Origin: Athripsodes cinereus
Taxonomy: Eukaryota > Arthropoda > Insecta > Trichoptera > Leptoceridae
NCBI GenBank assembly: GCA_947579605.1
Contig: OX388307.1
Coordinates: 18,639,237-18,703,236 of the forward strand
Direction of reading: 5' to 3'
Length of the DNA stretch: 64,000 nucleotides
Shown: positions 1-11,085 of the stretch, piece after piece
Position numbering within the stretch: the stretch's first letter is position 1
Layout: every line of letters begins with the position of its first letter
Made by a program: the position numbers and the translations under genes
Notes under the pieces: model-generated
What the model was told of the DNA's origin: nothing
The model's database searches: none
Seen by the model: the letters and a program-made list of their open reading frames with translations, nothing else

Positions 1-1423
1 ATTAGTCTATTTCGTGAGCAAAAATCGTTGAAACTTTCTTACAAATTACCTCCGCTCTACACTCATTCTTGTATAATAAACGTATGAACATGAAATGTTG
101 ATGTGATGAATGAAATCTGTTAATGTTGTATTTTAGACGATAAAGGGTAACGAATAATGAACCCTTCAGACATTATTACGAAAGTAAGGCCAATCGTTAT
201 TCATTATTTTTAACTCAAATTGCTTTCAGGAAAGTAAAAATATTGTTTCGTTGTTTAATACAATCAGATACTTGCAATGTGAACCCCAGCTGAATTCTTT
301 GTACACACTTATTATGTTGGTTTACAACGTGTTATAAAGGTTTTTCTATGTAAGAATATGATTTTATATTAATCTTGTTATATTGAAAGAGAATCTTGGG
401 ATTTGACCCAATCTACACAATTTCAATAGAACCTTTTCTAATAATGAAACACCTATAAAGTAGATGTTATAAATTATAATATATATCAACATAAATAGGT
501 CATTATAGGAGAAAACAATGTCAGTGTTAATTTACCTTTATAAACTGTATGAACCGATAAAACAAGTACATATACTTTGTTTATGGAGTCTAGTAATAAG
601 TAAATAAAAATACAAGTTTTGTTTTGTGTGTACATATATAATATTTATTTTATTTTCATATTGTATACTGTGATATTAATTCAAATCGGTACGTGTTCTT
701 CACGAAATTCAGTGAATTAGAAATGTAATGAGATTTTAATGTAATTTGAAATTTCGTTAGACGTTGGCTTTGTTTCTAAAATATCGTATATTCCTTATAA
801 CACGTAGGAACATAGTAGATTGTTTTATATATCTAGTTCATATTACCTATATACTATCTTAAATTTGCTATTTGCTTAAAGTCCAGTATTGTTAATAAAA
901 GAATAGACCTTTTTTAATTAGATAAGTATAAATGCATTCTCCATTGTGTAGATTTCAGTGCTTTTGATGTAACTTTTCAGCTTACGTTTATATGAATTGG
1001 TTATTTATATTCGAAAGAATTAAATAAACAATATTTTTTTAATATAGCTTCAAATATCACGCTGACTGATTTTTCTTAAATTATATGTTTTTACAGGAAA
1101 TCTTTTGATTATAAAACTTCTTCAGATTTTTCATGTGGAAATAACAATACATTGTACCGATACAAAAGCCTAATTTGCTTTTTTGTTTTTCAAGGATGAT
1201 CAAGTAATAATCATCACGAACTGGTGATATGTGAAAGTACAAACCCTAAAATAATTTGTTACTATCCAATAAAATAAAATTCCTTTGTATATCCTGAACA
1301 TGTGTATCTACTACTTCAGTTGTATTTTAATTGTATTATTTAGAAGACTCTTATAGATATATTGTCAACTAGCTAACAAATCCGCTGTTACTCGGGACAA
1401 ATAATAAAATAAACAAATAAAAG
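1..1423. other. A+T-rich spacer, no gene seen
   Basis: No frame longer than chance expectation and no recognisable protein or RNA signature on either strand. It holds scattered AT runs. The TTAGCTAG-like string near 1370 resembles a generic insect repeat edge but cannot be assigned. Confidence 0.6.
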
Positions 1424-1900
1424 AAAATCTCTATAAATCCATGAGTTCAAATGGCATAAATTTCTTCCTTCTGAGTGTAAAAACATGATGTGTCAAACCC
1501 TAAATGCATGTATTTCTTATTGTAAATGATGAATAGGTACCTACTCAGAAAAAATAGCTGAAAACTCTTCCTGTTATATATACATGAATTTTGATACCCA
1601 ACATGTTTATATTTATGCCTGAAAAAAAAAACAGATAGGTACTTCAATACCTAAACATAATCCTAAGAAATATTCCCTTAGAACATGAAGTTTGACATAA
1701 AATATACATAAACTTAAGTCTAATAAAAAATAAATACAGATATACTACGAATAAAAAATGGTGAAAAACTATTCCTATTGCAAAAATATGAAGTTTGACA
1801 TCTCACTCCCTATTTTTAAGTATAGTAAAAAATGCGCCCTAATTTATTGCGCTCAGAATTTATTATAAAAACCTCTTCCCATTGTAAACATAATAAGTAC
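1424..1900. repeat. degenerate tandem array, period about 50-100 bp
   Basis: A motif resembling TTCCNATTGTAAA followed by CATGAAGTTTGACA recurs with decay near 1428, 1458, 1510, 1560, 1668, 1766 and 1867. The clearest pair is AACATGAAGTTTGACAT near 1683 and AATATGAAGTTTGACAT near 1786. Spacing is about 50 bp in the left half and about 100 bp in the right half, so an original unit near 50 bp (or a dimer of it) is plausible. An open frame on the minus strand across 1447-1647 is not supported as a gene. Confidence 0.4.
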
Positions 1901-3105
1901 CACAACCACTATGGTTTTATTTCAGAAAAATAAAATAACCACCGGTTGGTTATATATAGGAGGTTATATATATAGCTATATAGGAGGAAATAAAAAAAGT
2001 CTAGGAGGAAATAAAAGAAGTCCTTGTGTTCTCAAAGGGAAGCTTAAAAAATCAAGAAGACGTACTTTGATATTTAATAATATTTTACTTAATTCAAATA
2101 ACCTTTGCTCAATAAAGAAAATATTTAAAATGTGCATAGAAGTATAAATCAACATTTATGTCAAGCACCCTGGTACCTACGCAATGGAAAATTCACTATC
2201 GTTTATGGATCTCAATATTATTTCTATGGTGGTCTTATTTCGCTACTATGAAGATTCTTGATTTGTCAAAAGTAAACAAAATTTGATCACGAATTTCAGG
2301 AAATTTTACCATGATGCATCATTTCAAAAATGATTCGGAAACATTTAATTTTAGTTTCGTCGTACTAATTATGACTAATTCAAAATAATGAAAAATTTCA
2401 AACGAATTAAAAACGACTAGAATACTGATGTTTTCGTCTTAAAGACGCCCTCACAGTAAGTGAATCATTAGAAAATTCTTTAAACCGTTTTATTTAATTA
2501 ATAAGTAAGCATTATAAAGGTTCTTATACTTAATGTTTCTTGTCGTTTCATTATCAATATCAAAAAAAAAGAAAAAATCCTTCGTTCACAAACAAATAAT
2601 TTCTTTGTCTATCGGACTTTTTTTATTTTAATAGTAAGATTAGTCTACATTTACATTTAATCTTTTCAAACTACCTTCTCGTTCGTTAGCTGGAAACAAA
2701 TTTCCTTCAGATTCCTGCATCAAATTTCTTTCTGAATTTAATATTTCTTTCTGAAATAACTGAATAACTATTAAATCGAACTTAGATACATTCACATTCT
2801 AGATGTTATATTGTAAAGGTATTATGGTAGGTATATTATGTAAGCAGTACTAAACAGTTTGATGATAGCATTAAAGAGATTTATGCGTAACTAGATTTTT
2901 TGTTACATAAGAAAATTAAAAAAAAAATATGTAACGCATCAGCTTCAGTATAAATAAAAAATGATGCACATAATAAATGACATTATTTTTTATCACCAAA
3001 ATATCTATATGAAAACACTTCGTATATTCACAGTTTCAGGTTTTCTTAAAGTATACTGCCTTTTTCACATTTCTATTATATTATAATGCGATATTCGTGA
3101 CCAGT
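1901..3105. other. A+T-rich spacer, no gene seen
   Basis: The 78-codon open frame at 1911-2147 is low-complexity (Gly/Lys/Ser/Tyr, built on a GGAGG-like repeat) and is taken as chance. The segment also has A-runs near 2565 and 2925. Nothing else is recognisable. Confidence 0.55.
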
Positions 3106-3330
3106 TCACTTCCAGTTATTATTATCTTGGGACATTTTGACCTCTTCTATGTTAGCTGCGACAATTTCTGCAAACATTTCCAGTACCTACTAACTGCGAC
3201 AGTTAAAAGATCATCGACCAATTCAATAGTTATACCTGGCACATGATGGTAAAGTTATCCCTGTAGAAAATCGATACGGAGGTTGGTCAATCACCATAAT
3301 CACAACATTATGATACACTGCGTGCTAGAA
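3106..3330 (-). pseudogene. coding-like remnant, unrecognised
   Basis: This is a patch of higher G+C with successive coding-like stretches in different minus-strand frames. The best reads VLEMFAEIVAANIEEVKM and ends at a TGA (3106-3108). Upstream stretches include VVIMVIDQPPYRF and ITIELVDDLLTVAV. Reading through them needs at least one frame change, so a decayed gene or transposon fragment is the simplest reading. No family is recognised. Equal-length open frames arise by chance in this DNA, so only the composition argues for coding. Confidence 0.15.
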
Positions 3331-3855
3331 ATTATTCTGCTTTACGTTAATATATTCATATTTAATTAATTGCCTTTTCTTATTTTTCACTAATGAGCCA
3401 TTATCTTCGCAAAACTTATTTAAAAATTCAGTTTTAAAATCTTAAAATATAAACTCTTTAGTAGCCATTAAATTAACAACCGCATGTAAAATGTAAATAT
3501 TCAGAATGGTATTATACTTCATTGCTGAAATGAATAATGTTAAATGTACTTAATTAATTATACAGCGTGAAAGACTTATAGTTATTTTCCATCTAACAAT
3601 ATAAATGTTATTAATTTAAAAATAGGAATGTTATTCGACTATTAATAGCGACGTTATTCATTTATAAAAAGGGATGCTATTCCTCTATAAATAGGAATGT
3701 TTATGATATTCTCCCACGTGAATGTATATAAATATATCTAGAGTTTTTCATGATAACTATAATATTCAAATTCAAATATAAATAGTTTTTATTCTACATA
3801 GTTAGAAACTATACAAAAGTTCTCAATATAACATTACATTACATATATCTTCATC

Positions 3856-4023
3856 AAGGCACAGTGAGAAACCCAGAGCATGGACCACATCGTGGAGCAG
3901 TGCCCCCTATATTCCTTTGACGGGGGACTGAGAGAAATACACGACGCCTCGGAGGCAGCCGTACGATGGTTGAGTGAATTGGAAGTACGGGTTTAAGGCC
4001 ATAAGAAGAAGAAGGCACAGTGA
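3856..4023 (+). mobile_element. LINE 3'-end insertion with 12-bp TSD
   Basis: A complete short insertion of a 5'-truncated non-LTR retrotransposon. The body is 3868-4011. It is bracketed by perfect direct repeats AAGGCACAGTGA at 3856-3867 and 4012-4023, the expected product of target-primed reverse transcription. The body ends in a short AGA-repeat tail (about 4002-4011) after the stop codon. Both junctions are base-exact, so this is among the best-defined features of the window. Confidence 0.88.
3868..3996 (+). pseudogene. C-terminal tail of LINE ORF2
   Basis: The last 42 codons of a retrotransposon polyprotein, open to TAA at 3994-3996. The visible motif is SMDHIVEQCPL, then GGLREIHD, then VRWLSELEVR. 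This matches the conserved C-terminal TMxHIVxxCP ... WLxxLxxRL segment found at the end of many arthropod endonuclease/reverse-transcriptase LINEs, which is a putative zinc-binding tail because the family usually has a CxxC a little upstream. No catalytic domain remains, so it is non-autonomous and dead. Confidence 0.75.
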
Positions 4024-4378
4024 ACTAGTAGGAACTGTGTCTCGCTTCACGGTACACTAATTGTGTTTTCTTATCTATTTAACCTGTTATAAACTTATTA
4101 TAATATCTAGGACATACATAGTATGTTAAAATCATACACATATTGTCCACCACGTATCATTGTCAAAACAAAAGTAATTTAGAATGTTCTCATGATTTTG
4201 ATCGTGACATGAAATAAACTTTTGTGTAAAAGAAAAACAATTCTCTCAGATTTACGTTTATACATAATCCTATTAAACTAATACAGCATAAATAATATTA
4301 TTGAATAGTTACCTAGAATGTTAAAGTACTAAATAATAATTAAGTGTAAGTAAGTGTATAGGTATATATTATTTTTTG
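4024..4378. other. A+T-rich spacer between two LINE insertions
   Basis: About 350 bp with no open frame of note and no recognisable repeat. It ends in a T-run immediately before the truncated CR1-like element begins. Confidence 0.6.
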
Positions 4379-5698
4379 TTCAGAAGCGGAGATAGGGAAG
4401 TTTTACATTGTCTTGTAATATGCTGCAAAATCAGATCAAACAGTTCGGAGTTAATACTTGTAGTGATCTATCGTCCTGGATCGGAAGCACCAAACTCTAA
4501 ATTCTTTCAAGAGTTCCGACTCTTATTAGAATCACTATCAACCTACTCATGCCCTGTTGTGTTAACCGGTGACATTAATATACGACTGGATAGGGTGAAT
4601 GACCCTAATTGTGCAAAACTTGTTAGAATCCTAGAAGACTTTGATAAAATTCAATCAGTTGCGAATAGTACTCACGACGCTGGAGGAATCCTGGATATAC
4701 TAATAAGTGGATCACAACACAAACCATCATTATGTATAGCGGAAGATGTAGGATTATCTGATCACAGACTGATCATTTCAAAATTCAACTTTGCGCCTCC
4801 AACTCCGATATACAAAAAGCGAACTGCTCGTTGTTGGACCAAATTCGACAAACTAGATTTCAAACGAGAACTCGTATGCTCGAAACTTTGTGATACAGCC
4901 ACAATAAATAATTTAGATCTGGATGCCTTGGTTGGACTATACAATAAACTACTTACGGAGCTGCTTGACAAGCATGCTCCATACAAAACCACTGTATCTA
5001 GAATTAGAAGTAAGGAAGCAACACACTGGTTTGATGAAGAGTGTCACAAACAAAAGAAAGCTATGCGAAAGAAGGAAAGACTCTATCGTCGTACAAAGTT
5101 ACACGTAGACCGCACACAATGGTTAATATCCCAAAAGAGCTACAGAAATACAGTAAATAAGAAAAAAGGAGACTATTGGAGAGACAAGTTGGAATCCAAT
5201 AGGAATGACCCAAAAAAACTTTGGAACGATCTAACAAATATCTGTGGAAACTCTAAAAATAGCAACATCTCTGACTCCAACTTAACAGCAACAGATATCT
5301 CAAACCACCTTAAAACTAAGATCGATAACATTAGGAAAGTACCTCCATCAGCTGCACCTACAAAATCAAACTGTAAATCATCGTACACATTGGAAAACCC
5401 TCACATATTGCGCAAGTTTACAGAAATAGATGAGAAAGATGTTCAAAAACTCATTCTATCACAGCCGAACAAGCAGTGCGACCTGGATCCTGTTCCTACC
5501 TGGCTCCTAAAAACGTGTGTCAACGAGCTGACTCCAGTGATCGCAAAAATAGTAAACTTATCATTGTGTAACAGTGCAGTTCCAAGTGACTTCAAAAAAT
5601 CGATTGTAACTCCTGCTTTAAAAAAGCCCAACCTAGACCCTGATTGCCCTGAAATTATCGTCCCATTTCTAACCTATCCTTCTGTTCCAAACTCCTAG
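4376..5698 (+). pseudogene. LINE ORF2, endonuclease and RT N-terminal part
   Basis: The open frame starts at a TTG at the truncation point; it is not a natural start. Residues about 23-120 form the second half of an APE-type endonuclease, with YRPG, the GDxN-like motif TGDINIRLD, GGILDIL and the catalytic SDH motif in VGLSDHRL. The N-terminal metal-binding half is absent. A basic linker follows (about residues 190-320, with DYWRDKLESN), then the RT fingers start (KQCDLDPVPTWLLK, then NLSLCNSAVPSDFKKSIVTP). The frame is lost near 5652, where one A appears to be missing before the conserved NYRPIS box; the stop at 5698 is in the wrong frame. Confidence 0.82.
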
Positions 5699-7002
5699 AG
5701 AAAATAGTATCCTCTCAGATCACACATTTTCTGACCTCCACAGATGTTCTTGCGAAAAATCAGTCTGCCTACAGGAAGTTTCATTCCACGGAATCGACTT
5801 TATTGAGAACGACTTCTGATCTCATCTCAAGCATTGAATCTGGTAGCCTGGTACTAGTGTCATTCCTGGACATGAGTGCTGCTTTTGATACAGTTGACCA
5901 TGGTATCCTACTACGAAAGCTGGAAAAGGAATTCGGCTTAAGACATGAGGTCCACGAGTGGATTGCATCTTACCTAGCAGAGCGTGAATGTGAACTCAAG
6001 TTCAATAACACGCTGCCTGAAAAAAGCTCATGCATATACGGCGTTCCTCAGGGGTCGGTACTTGGTCCTTTGCTTTTCAATTTATATACGAATGAGCTTG
6101 AATTTCTAATCCAACAACTTGGTTTCCAAACGTATTCGTATGCTGATGATCGGCTTTTCTTCAAATCGTGCTCCCCTGATTCACAAGATCTACTAAAACA
6201 AGATGTTATTTCATGTATCTCTGAAATTTCGCACTGGATGTCAGTGAATAAATTAAAAATAAATCCTACTAAGACCGAATTCCTTTGGGTTGCTTCACCG
6301 AGACGACAACACCTTATAAACTACGACCCTATATCCATTCAAAACATCAACATCATTCCATCCAAACATGTTAAGTTTCTTGGAGCCTACATTGACAGTT
6401 CATTATCTATGGATAAACACGTCTCATCAACCGTCAGTAAATGTTTCTTTTCACTGAGGCAATTAACTCCCATTAGAAGATGTCTGACATCCCACGATGC
6501 TAGAACATTGATAAATTCCTTTGTGGTATCTCGGGTAGATTACTGTAACGGTATTCTGGCCAATTTACCGCAATACCAGCTTCAGAGAATCCAATCTGTG
6601 CTCAACGCCGCTGCCCGCTTAATTTTCAAAATGGACCATCGCTCCCATATAACTAGTACCCTCAAAAATCTGCACTGGCTCAAGTGCGCTGAAAGGATTG
6701 CTTTCAAGGTTTGCCTCACAGTCTTCAAATCCATTCATAATATGGCTCCATCATACATCTCCGAACTCTGTAGACAGCAAGTTCCAAATCAAAGACAAAG
6801 CACTCTTAGGTCAGGTTCTGATACGGGTGTCAGGTTGACGGAAATCGGTGTAAGAGGGAGACCTAAGTATTCCTTTCGAGCCTTCAGCTCGGCTGGACCA
6901 TCCATGTGGAATGATCTTCCTGAACAAGTGCGTAAGACACAGTCTCTTGATCTGTTCAAGAGTCGATTAAAGACACACTTGTTTGGTATATCATATAAAT
7001 GA
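5653..7002 (+). pseudogene. LINE ORF2, reverse transcriptase and C-terminus
   Basis: This continues the same protein in the +1 frame, entering at NYRPISNLSF. RT block A is FLDMSAAFDTVDH (catalytic Asp present), block B is GVPQGSVLGPLLF and block C is YSYADDRLFF. YADD is intact, but the following Thr/Ser typical of the family is Arg. Blocks D/E follow (MSVNKLKINPTKTEFLW, FLGAYIDSSLSMDKHV). The C-terminal domain after residue about 250 is the CR1-type extension. The frame ends at 7000-7002. Nothing after the frameshift is disrupted, so the element is probably fairly young. Confidence 0.85.
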
Positions 7003-7190
7003 TATGAATTGTACAACTTATTGTTATTTATATATGTTTAGTTTTTATAATAGCTTATTAATATTTGTATTATATGTATCAGGCTTTAATCATAGGTATA
7101 AACACGATATTTTAGGATGCGCCCTTGAAGTGAATATATTCCACAAAACGGCGCACTATAAATTGTCTAGTTATTATTATTATTATTATG
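7003..7190 (+). repeat. CR1-like 3' UTR and (TTA)n tail
   Basis: It holds the conserved 3' motif GCGCCCTTGAAGTG, then CCACAAAACGGCGC, then a short AT spacer and seven TTA units. The same order is seen at 25.2, 37.4, 14.0 (minus) and 58.4 kb (minus), so this segment is likely the RT-recognition end of the family. Confidence 0.7.
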
Positions 7191-8768
7191 TAAATATGGG
7201 GATATATTTTTATATCCTCGTCCACTTCCATCCAACCCGAGCAGCGTCATATGAAGCTGGAGTGGGGAAATTTCTTTACTTTTCGTTATTTCAATGTAAA
7301 TTCGTATCGACGTCCCCTTGACAGCTAGGATTTAGAGAATTTAAATTGAAGGGATTGAAAAATTCTAAACAGTCTAGTGCTCAATGCTCGCAATAAAGTG
7401 TGAAGAAAATCTTTTATATTATTTTTTGTGATTTGTATTGCTTTTATCGCTTTCGTTTTACTAATCTTTGACCATTAATTTGTCGTTATATTTAAATGAA
7501 ATCATACAAAATAAAGAAAAACAGAGTAATCTGTATTAGTTCAATACATGGTAGGTACATGAAACTTGATATATTATATTAACTAAGAATTTCATATATC
7601 TATGCGATATAAGTAGGTACGTTAACAATTTTGCTCTGTTGACAACAAATTCACTTCAGTTGGTTTTCTTCTCCAAAATACGTTAAGAGTTTGAAGAACT
7701 ATTCGCAGTCTACTTTATACGATACTTATTTTATAAGTCAAAGATACTCTAAAAATAGTTGCGAACGGAATTGTGGCTGAAGTTACAATGTCTCAAAAGG
7801 AACATGTCGGGCGAAGAAAATAAGTCGATTCTAAATTTGGTTAATACATCTAGTAACCAAAAGTATTTTAATTTATCGTATTCACTAAAGCATAAATTGA
7901 TTATCCGAGTGGTTGTTAAAAATAAATGAGAATTTATTCAAAAGAGTGTTTATGATATCTGTTGTATATTTTCCCCCCAACATAATATTTCATTATTTTT
8001 TTTAATATATCCATCCTTCATAAACACTTCGTGATATTTTCCTTGAGACTTCCCGCAGCTACTCGCTTCGCAATCGCGGCACGTTCATTTAAGGTAGAGG
8101 TATATTAAAGTATTTGGTAACACAGATAAGTAAGCATTACACTTTAGCGTTTATATAGGGCTAATGTTTAAAATGTTTCTAATCGTGTGTATACCTAACC
8201 AAGAATACCTGCTCTATTTAATTTGTTATTTGATTTGTAATGTAAACATATACATTTTTATTTCATCAAACCCAGGGGACAATAACGTTGTTCATGATAC
8301 GGAAAATTCAGAACACAAAACAACAAGAATAAAATCAATCAAGCACATACATACTACAAACAGTTACATATAAAATCATACAATTTATGTCAAAAAATAT
8401 TTATTTAACTTGAAATGTACGAAAACAATATATTGGTTATAATATTTTACCTCCTTGTTCTTAAAATTTTATTTGTGGCATAGAGTTCAGAGTGTTAAGT
8501 TTGTTTGTGCACAATAGGTATATTCATAACCTGGTTGTCCCATTATGATATTATTGATTATGATATTATTCATGTTTATTTTCGACGTGATAAGAAAAAA
8601 ATATTTTCGTGCTATACACTTAATCAGTGTAACCCACTTTATTTTGTATCTAAAGCAGTGAAGTCGTTGTCGTTTTTCGGTGTTTTGCTATCGGCTGATT
8701 TCAGTAGGCTGATATGTAATGAGCACAAATATGGACCACTTAGTGACTTGTAATAAATATACCTATGA
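7191..8768. other. spacer, mostly A+T-rich
   Basis: 7200-7330 is somewhat richer in G+C, with an imperfect palindrome (GGGGATATA...TATATCCTC), but has no recognisable product. 8035-8100 contains CGCAGCTACTCGCTTCGC, a string like those in common insect repeats. Open frames at 8164-8373 and 8505-8753 have no coding-like composition. Confidence 0.5.
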
Positions 8769-8960
8769 GTACACAATATCTATCCTAACGATAACGGGTT
8801 TTTCATTTCATTCTTTTCTTTCTTCGTTGATTTTATACCGCTGAAAAGTAGGAGCGGCTTTCAAACGATTCCTGGTGATATATTCACCAATAAATCCCGG
8901 AAGAATCGATATGGAGGGTCGTTTTACCGACCCATTACATTCGAGAGTCCTTCTGCTTGA
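8769..8960 (+). other. coding-like open frame without ATG, unrecognised
   Basis: 64 codons open (stop TGA 8958-8960), entered without a start codon. The 3' two thirds (8836-8960) is distinctly richer in G+C than its surroundings and reads KSRSGFQTIPGDIF, then NRYGGSFYRPITFES. A pyrimidine tract (8809-8828) precedes it, so it could be a terminal exon or a transposon scrap. No homologue is recognised. Chance remains likely. Confidence 0.15.
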
Positions 8961-9216
8961 CTGATGATGTGAATTACTCACCTAATGACAGACAACAAGC
9001 CTTGCTCTGTCGAATGCTCTTTTATTTTTGTAATGAAATTCTCTTTATTGAAAATGAGCGATCAAAGGCTTTTTACCAGATTGTATACTGTATATGAGAC
9101 GACATATTCTCGATTTTTTTTTAATTGTAGTTATGATAGTTCAATCAAGTGTCATTGATCTATCATAAATAACTATGAATCAGCGATAATTAACGCTCGT
9201 ATTTTTGCAAAGAGTT
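8961..9216. other. spacer with a small hairpin
   Basis: Around 9126-9176, TAGTTATGATAG pairs imperfectly with CTATCATAAATAACTA across a ~20-nt loop. No gene is seen. Confidence 0.4.
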
Positions 9217-9685
9217 GTTATTTTGCAATATCAAAGCTATTAAGCCGTATGGAGCTAGGCTATGGAACCAACTCCCTTCGGAGGTTCGCACGTCTTCATC
9301 ATTTTTGGTTTTCAAGAATAAAATTTCACGGCGTTGACACTTATTCGGTTTTTTTCTTTTTTGTCTTTGGTCGATTAAGGTAGCATTCCTTCCCTTTCCC
9401 CTTCCCCTCTCTTTTTGCACAGACATCGTAATTAATTTACTTAATTTACTATCTATTCTTATATCTTTTTATATTTTATATGTGTATGTATTTTCTTGTA
9501 TATATTTTTATTTTGAGTATTTATTCTTTTTTCTTCTTTCGAATGGTTGACTGGAAGATGTTGCTCTGCAACAAGTCCGCCATTTGACAGAGCACTGTTT
9601 CTATTTATTTTTTGTTTCTTGTACAAACTTTGTATTATGTTCTGTCAATAAAGCTTTATTATTATTATTATTATTATTATTATAA
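9217..9685 (+). mobile_element. LINE 3' end with stem-loop and (TTA)n tail
   Basis: An in-frame C-terminus (AIKPYGARLWNQLPSEVRTS, then FLVFKNKISRR, TGA at 9335-9337) matches the WNxLPxxxR...FKxxL tail of CR1/Rex-like LINEs. A ~320-nt pyrimidine-rich 3' UTR follows. At 9555-9590 it carries GGAAGATGTTGC-TCT-GCAACAAGTCCGCC, a stem-loop also seen with compensatory changes in the 24.9 and 28.3 kb tails. The end has AATAAAGC followed by about eight TTA repeats. The 5' boundary is uncertain and everything upstream of the last ~35 codons is gone. Confidence 0.7.
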
Positions 9686-10032
9686 TAGTTGCCTACAGAA
9701 AATAAATGTCTACCTAATTATGTAAACCATCTGATAGGCATCCCGGAGGGTGGACAGATGTTCACTAAGGCTGCGATCACGCCACATGTCTCCTTTCTAC
9801 TTATGTTGCTAAACAAAGGATCGTAAATAATGTGCCTTCCTCAGTAAAAGTTTTTGATATTGAACACACGCAATATATTCACATACGTTACTTAAGTATT
9901 TTTCAATATATTATAACATATAAATATTTCAGGACACGGGGCCAATATCGTTTCAAGGAAAAATGTTACTTTTCCTTTAACATATTTTTCTTCTGTTATC
10001 AATTTATTGTTTCAGATTAAGACTTGTTTGAG
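9686..10032. other. spacer
   Basis: No gene. A strong splice-acceptor-like tract (TTCTTCTGTTATC...TTGTTTCAG) ends at 10015, directly before the small frame described next. Confidence 0.4.
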
Positions 10033-10185
10033 ATGGTGAAGTATTTGAAGAGATTTACTTTCGGCCTAAGTTTGGTTGTAACATTTGTCAATACTTCATT
10101 AGTTAAGATTAAGCGCTACCATCAGACAATAAATCCCGAGAAGTTTGCGGTCTATTTCTGTAGTAAATTTAGTAAAACGTTTTGA
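10033..10185 (+). CDS. small ORF with possible signal peptide, weak
   Basis: A 50-residue frame from ATG 10033 to TGA 10183-10185. The start has a fair context (GAGATGG). The N-terminus looks like a signal or anchor: basic MVKYLKR followed by FTFGLSLVVTFVNTSLV. An acceptor-like site lies 17 bp upstream of the ATG, so a start in a second exon is conceivable. The length is within chance expectation and no family is recognised, so treat it as a hypothesis. Confidence 0.12.
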   Translation: MVKYLKRFTFGLSLVVTFVNTSLVKIKRYHQTINPEKFAVYFCSKFSKTF

Positions 10186-10829
10186 AATACTTCCAAGTGA
10201 TAGGCAGCAAATCATAAAATACAAAAGCATTTTAGGTAGCTTAAGGATAAATATGAAATATTATTATTCTTAACTTTGAAATAGCCCATGCAATATTTAA
10301 TAAGAGTATAGCTTACAATGAATAGGTATATTAAATTAGAATAAGCTTACAAACTACTTTATTATAATATAAATATAATAGTACGATAACTAACCAACCT
10401 TTCTTTGAATTCTACACAAGAAATAACATAATTTTAATTTTTGTTCCATACAGGCCCGTTTTTTTCGGAAAATTGTTAAAATATTTATATGGTCTATACA
10501 CAGCAAAATAATGAAACTCACCAGTATAATAAAATAATTATATGTAATATTACCTAATTGTTTGATATGTATATCTGGATAGGTGAATTTTTCCCGGTAT
10601 TAGACTGTAAGTCTTTGTGTGATCATAACTGATCGTATGAAGACTTAACTGGTTGTATAATGCTGAGAAGTGTGAAATAATAATCAAAGGAAGCACTTTA
10701 TTAAAGTTATGCTTTTTTTAAAAACCATTGACTAGATCAAAAAAGTTGTAGCTAATCAGGTAATTGAAACGATAATTTTATTGTGTATCTAGTAGTTTAT
10801 GTTAGGGTACAATGCGTGTATTTCTGGGT
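10186..10829. other. A+T-rich spacer, no gene seen
   Basis: No recognisable coding, RNA or repeat signature beyond short A/T repeats. Confidence 0.55.
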
Positions 10830-11085
10830 TGATAAAGAGATTTTTTTCTCTCTTTTCTTCTCTATTTACTTTATTTTAATGTTTTATTACCTACTCAATG
10901 TTTATTATTTATTATTTTGTTGGATTTTATTATCTTTAATGCTTAATCTCCATTAATTAAGTTATAGGTTTCTTAGTTGTATGATGTTTTTACATTTTCA
11001 TATTTTTCTATTTAGATGTAAAATGTATGATTTTTTGTTAAAGGCTTATAGCCGTTTAATGTTTAAAATAAATAAATGAAATATG
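10830..11085 (+). mobile_element. possible LINE 3' UTR and A-rich tail
   Basis: A pyrimidine-rich run (10841-10870) leads to AAAGGCTTATAGCCG (a GGC/GCC mini-hairpin) and ends in AAATAAATAAATG. The same layout is seen at 51.1-51.22 kb (AATAGGCTTACGCC...AAATAAATAAAT). This is typical of the 3' end of Jockey-type arthropod LINEs. No ORF remains. Confidence 0.4.

Larger units (their letters stand above)
4379..7190 (+). mobile_element. 5'-truncated CR1-like LINE, about 2.8 kb
   Basis: The largest element in the window. It enters in the middle of the apurinic-like endonuclease, continues through a full reverse transcriptase and the long CR1-type C-terminus, then a ~185-bp 3' UTR and a (TTA)n tail at about 7168-7190. 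ORF1 and the 5' UTR are missing. The clade call rests on the C-terminal order: NAAARLIF, RIAFKVCLTVFKS, WNDLPEQVR, LFKSRLKTHLF. The 3' UTR motif (GCCCTTGAAGTG...CAAAACGGCGC) is shared with at least four other copies here. I could not find a convincing TSD. One frameshift breaks the ORF, so it is a dead copy. Confidence 0.85.

Noticed and set aside
6983..7321. 112-codon frame spanning the LINE 3' UTR
   Set aside because: Crosses the 3' UTR and (TTA)n tail of the LINE into flanking DNA.
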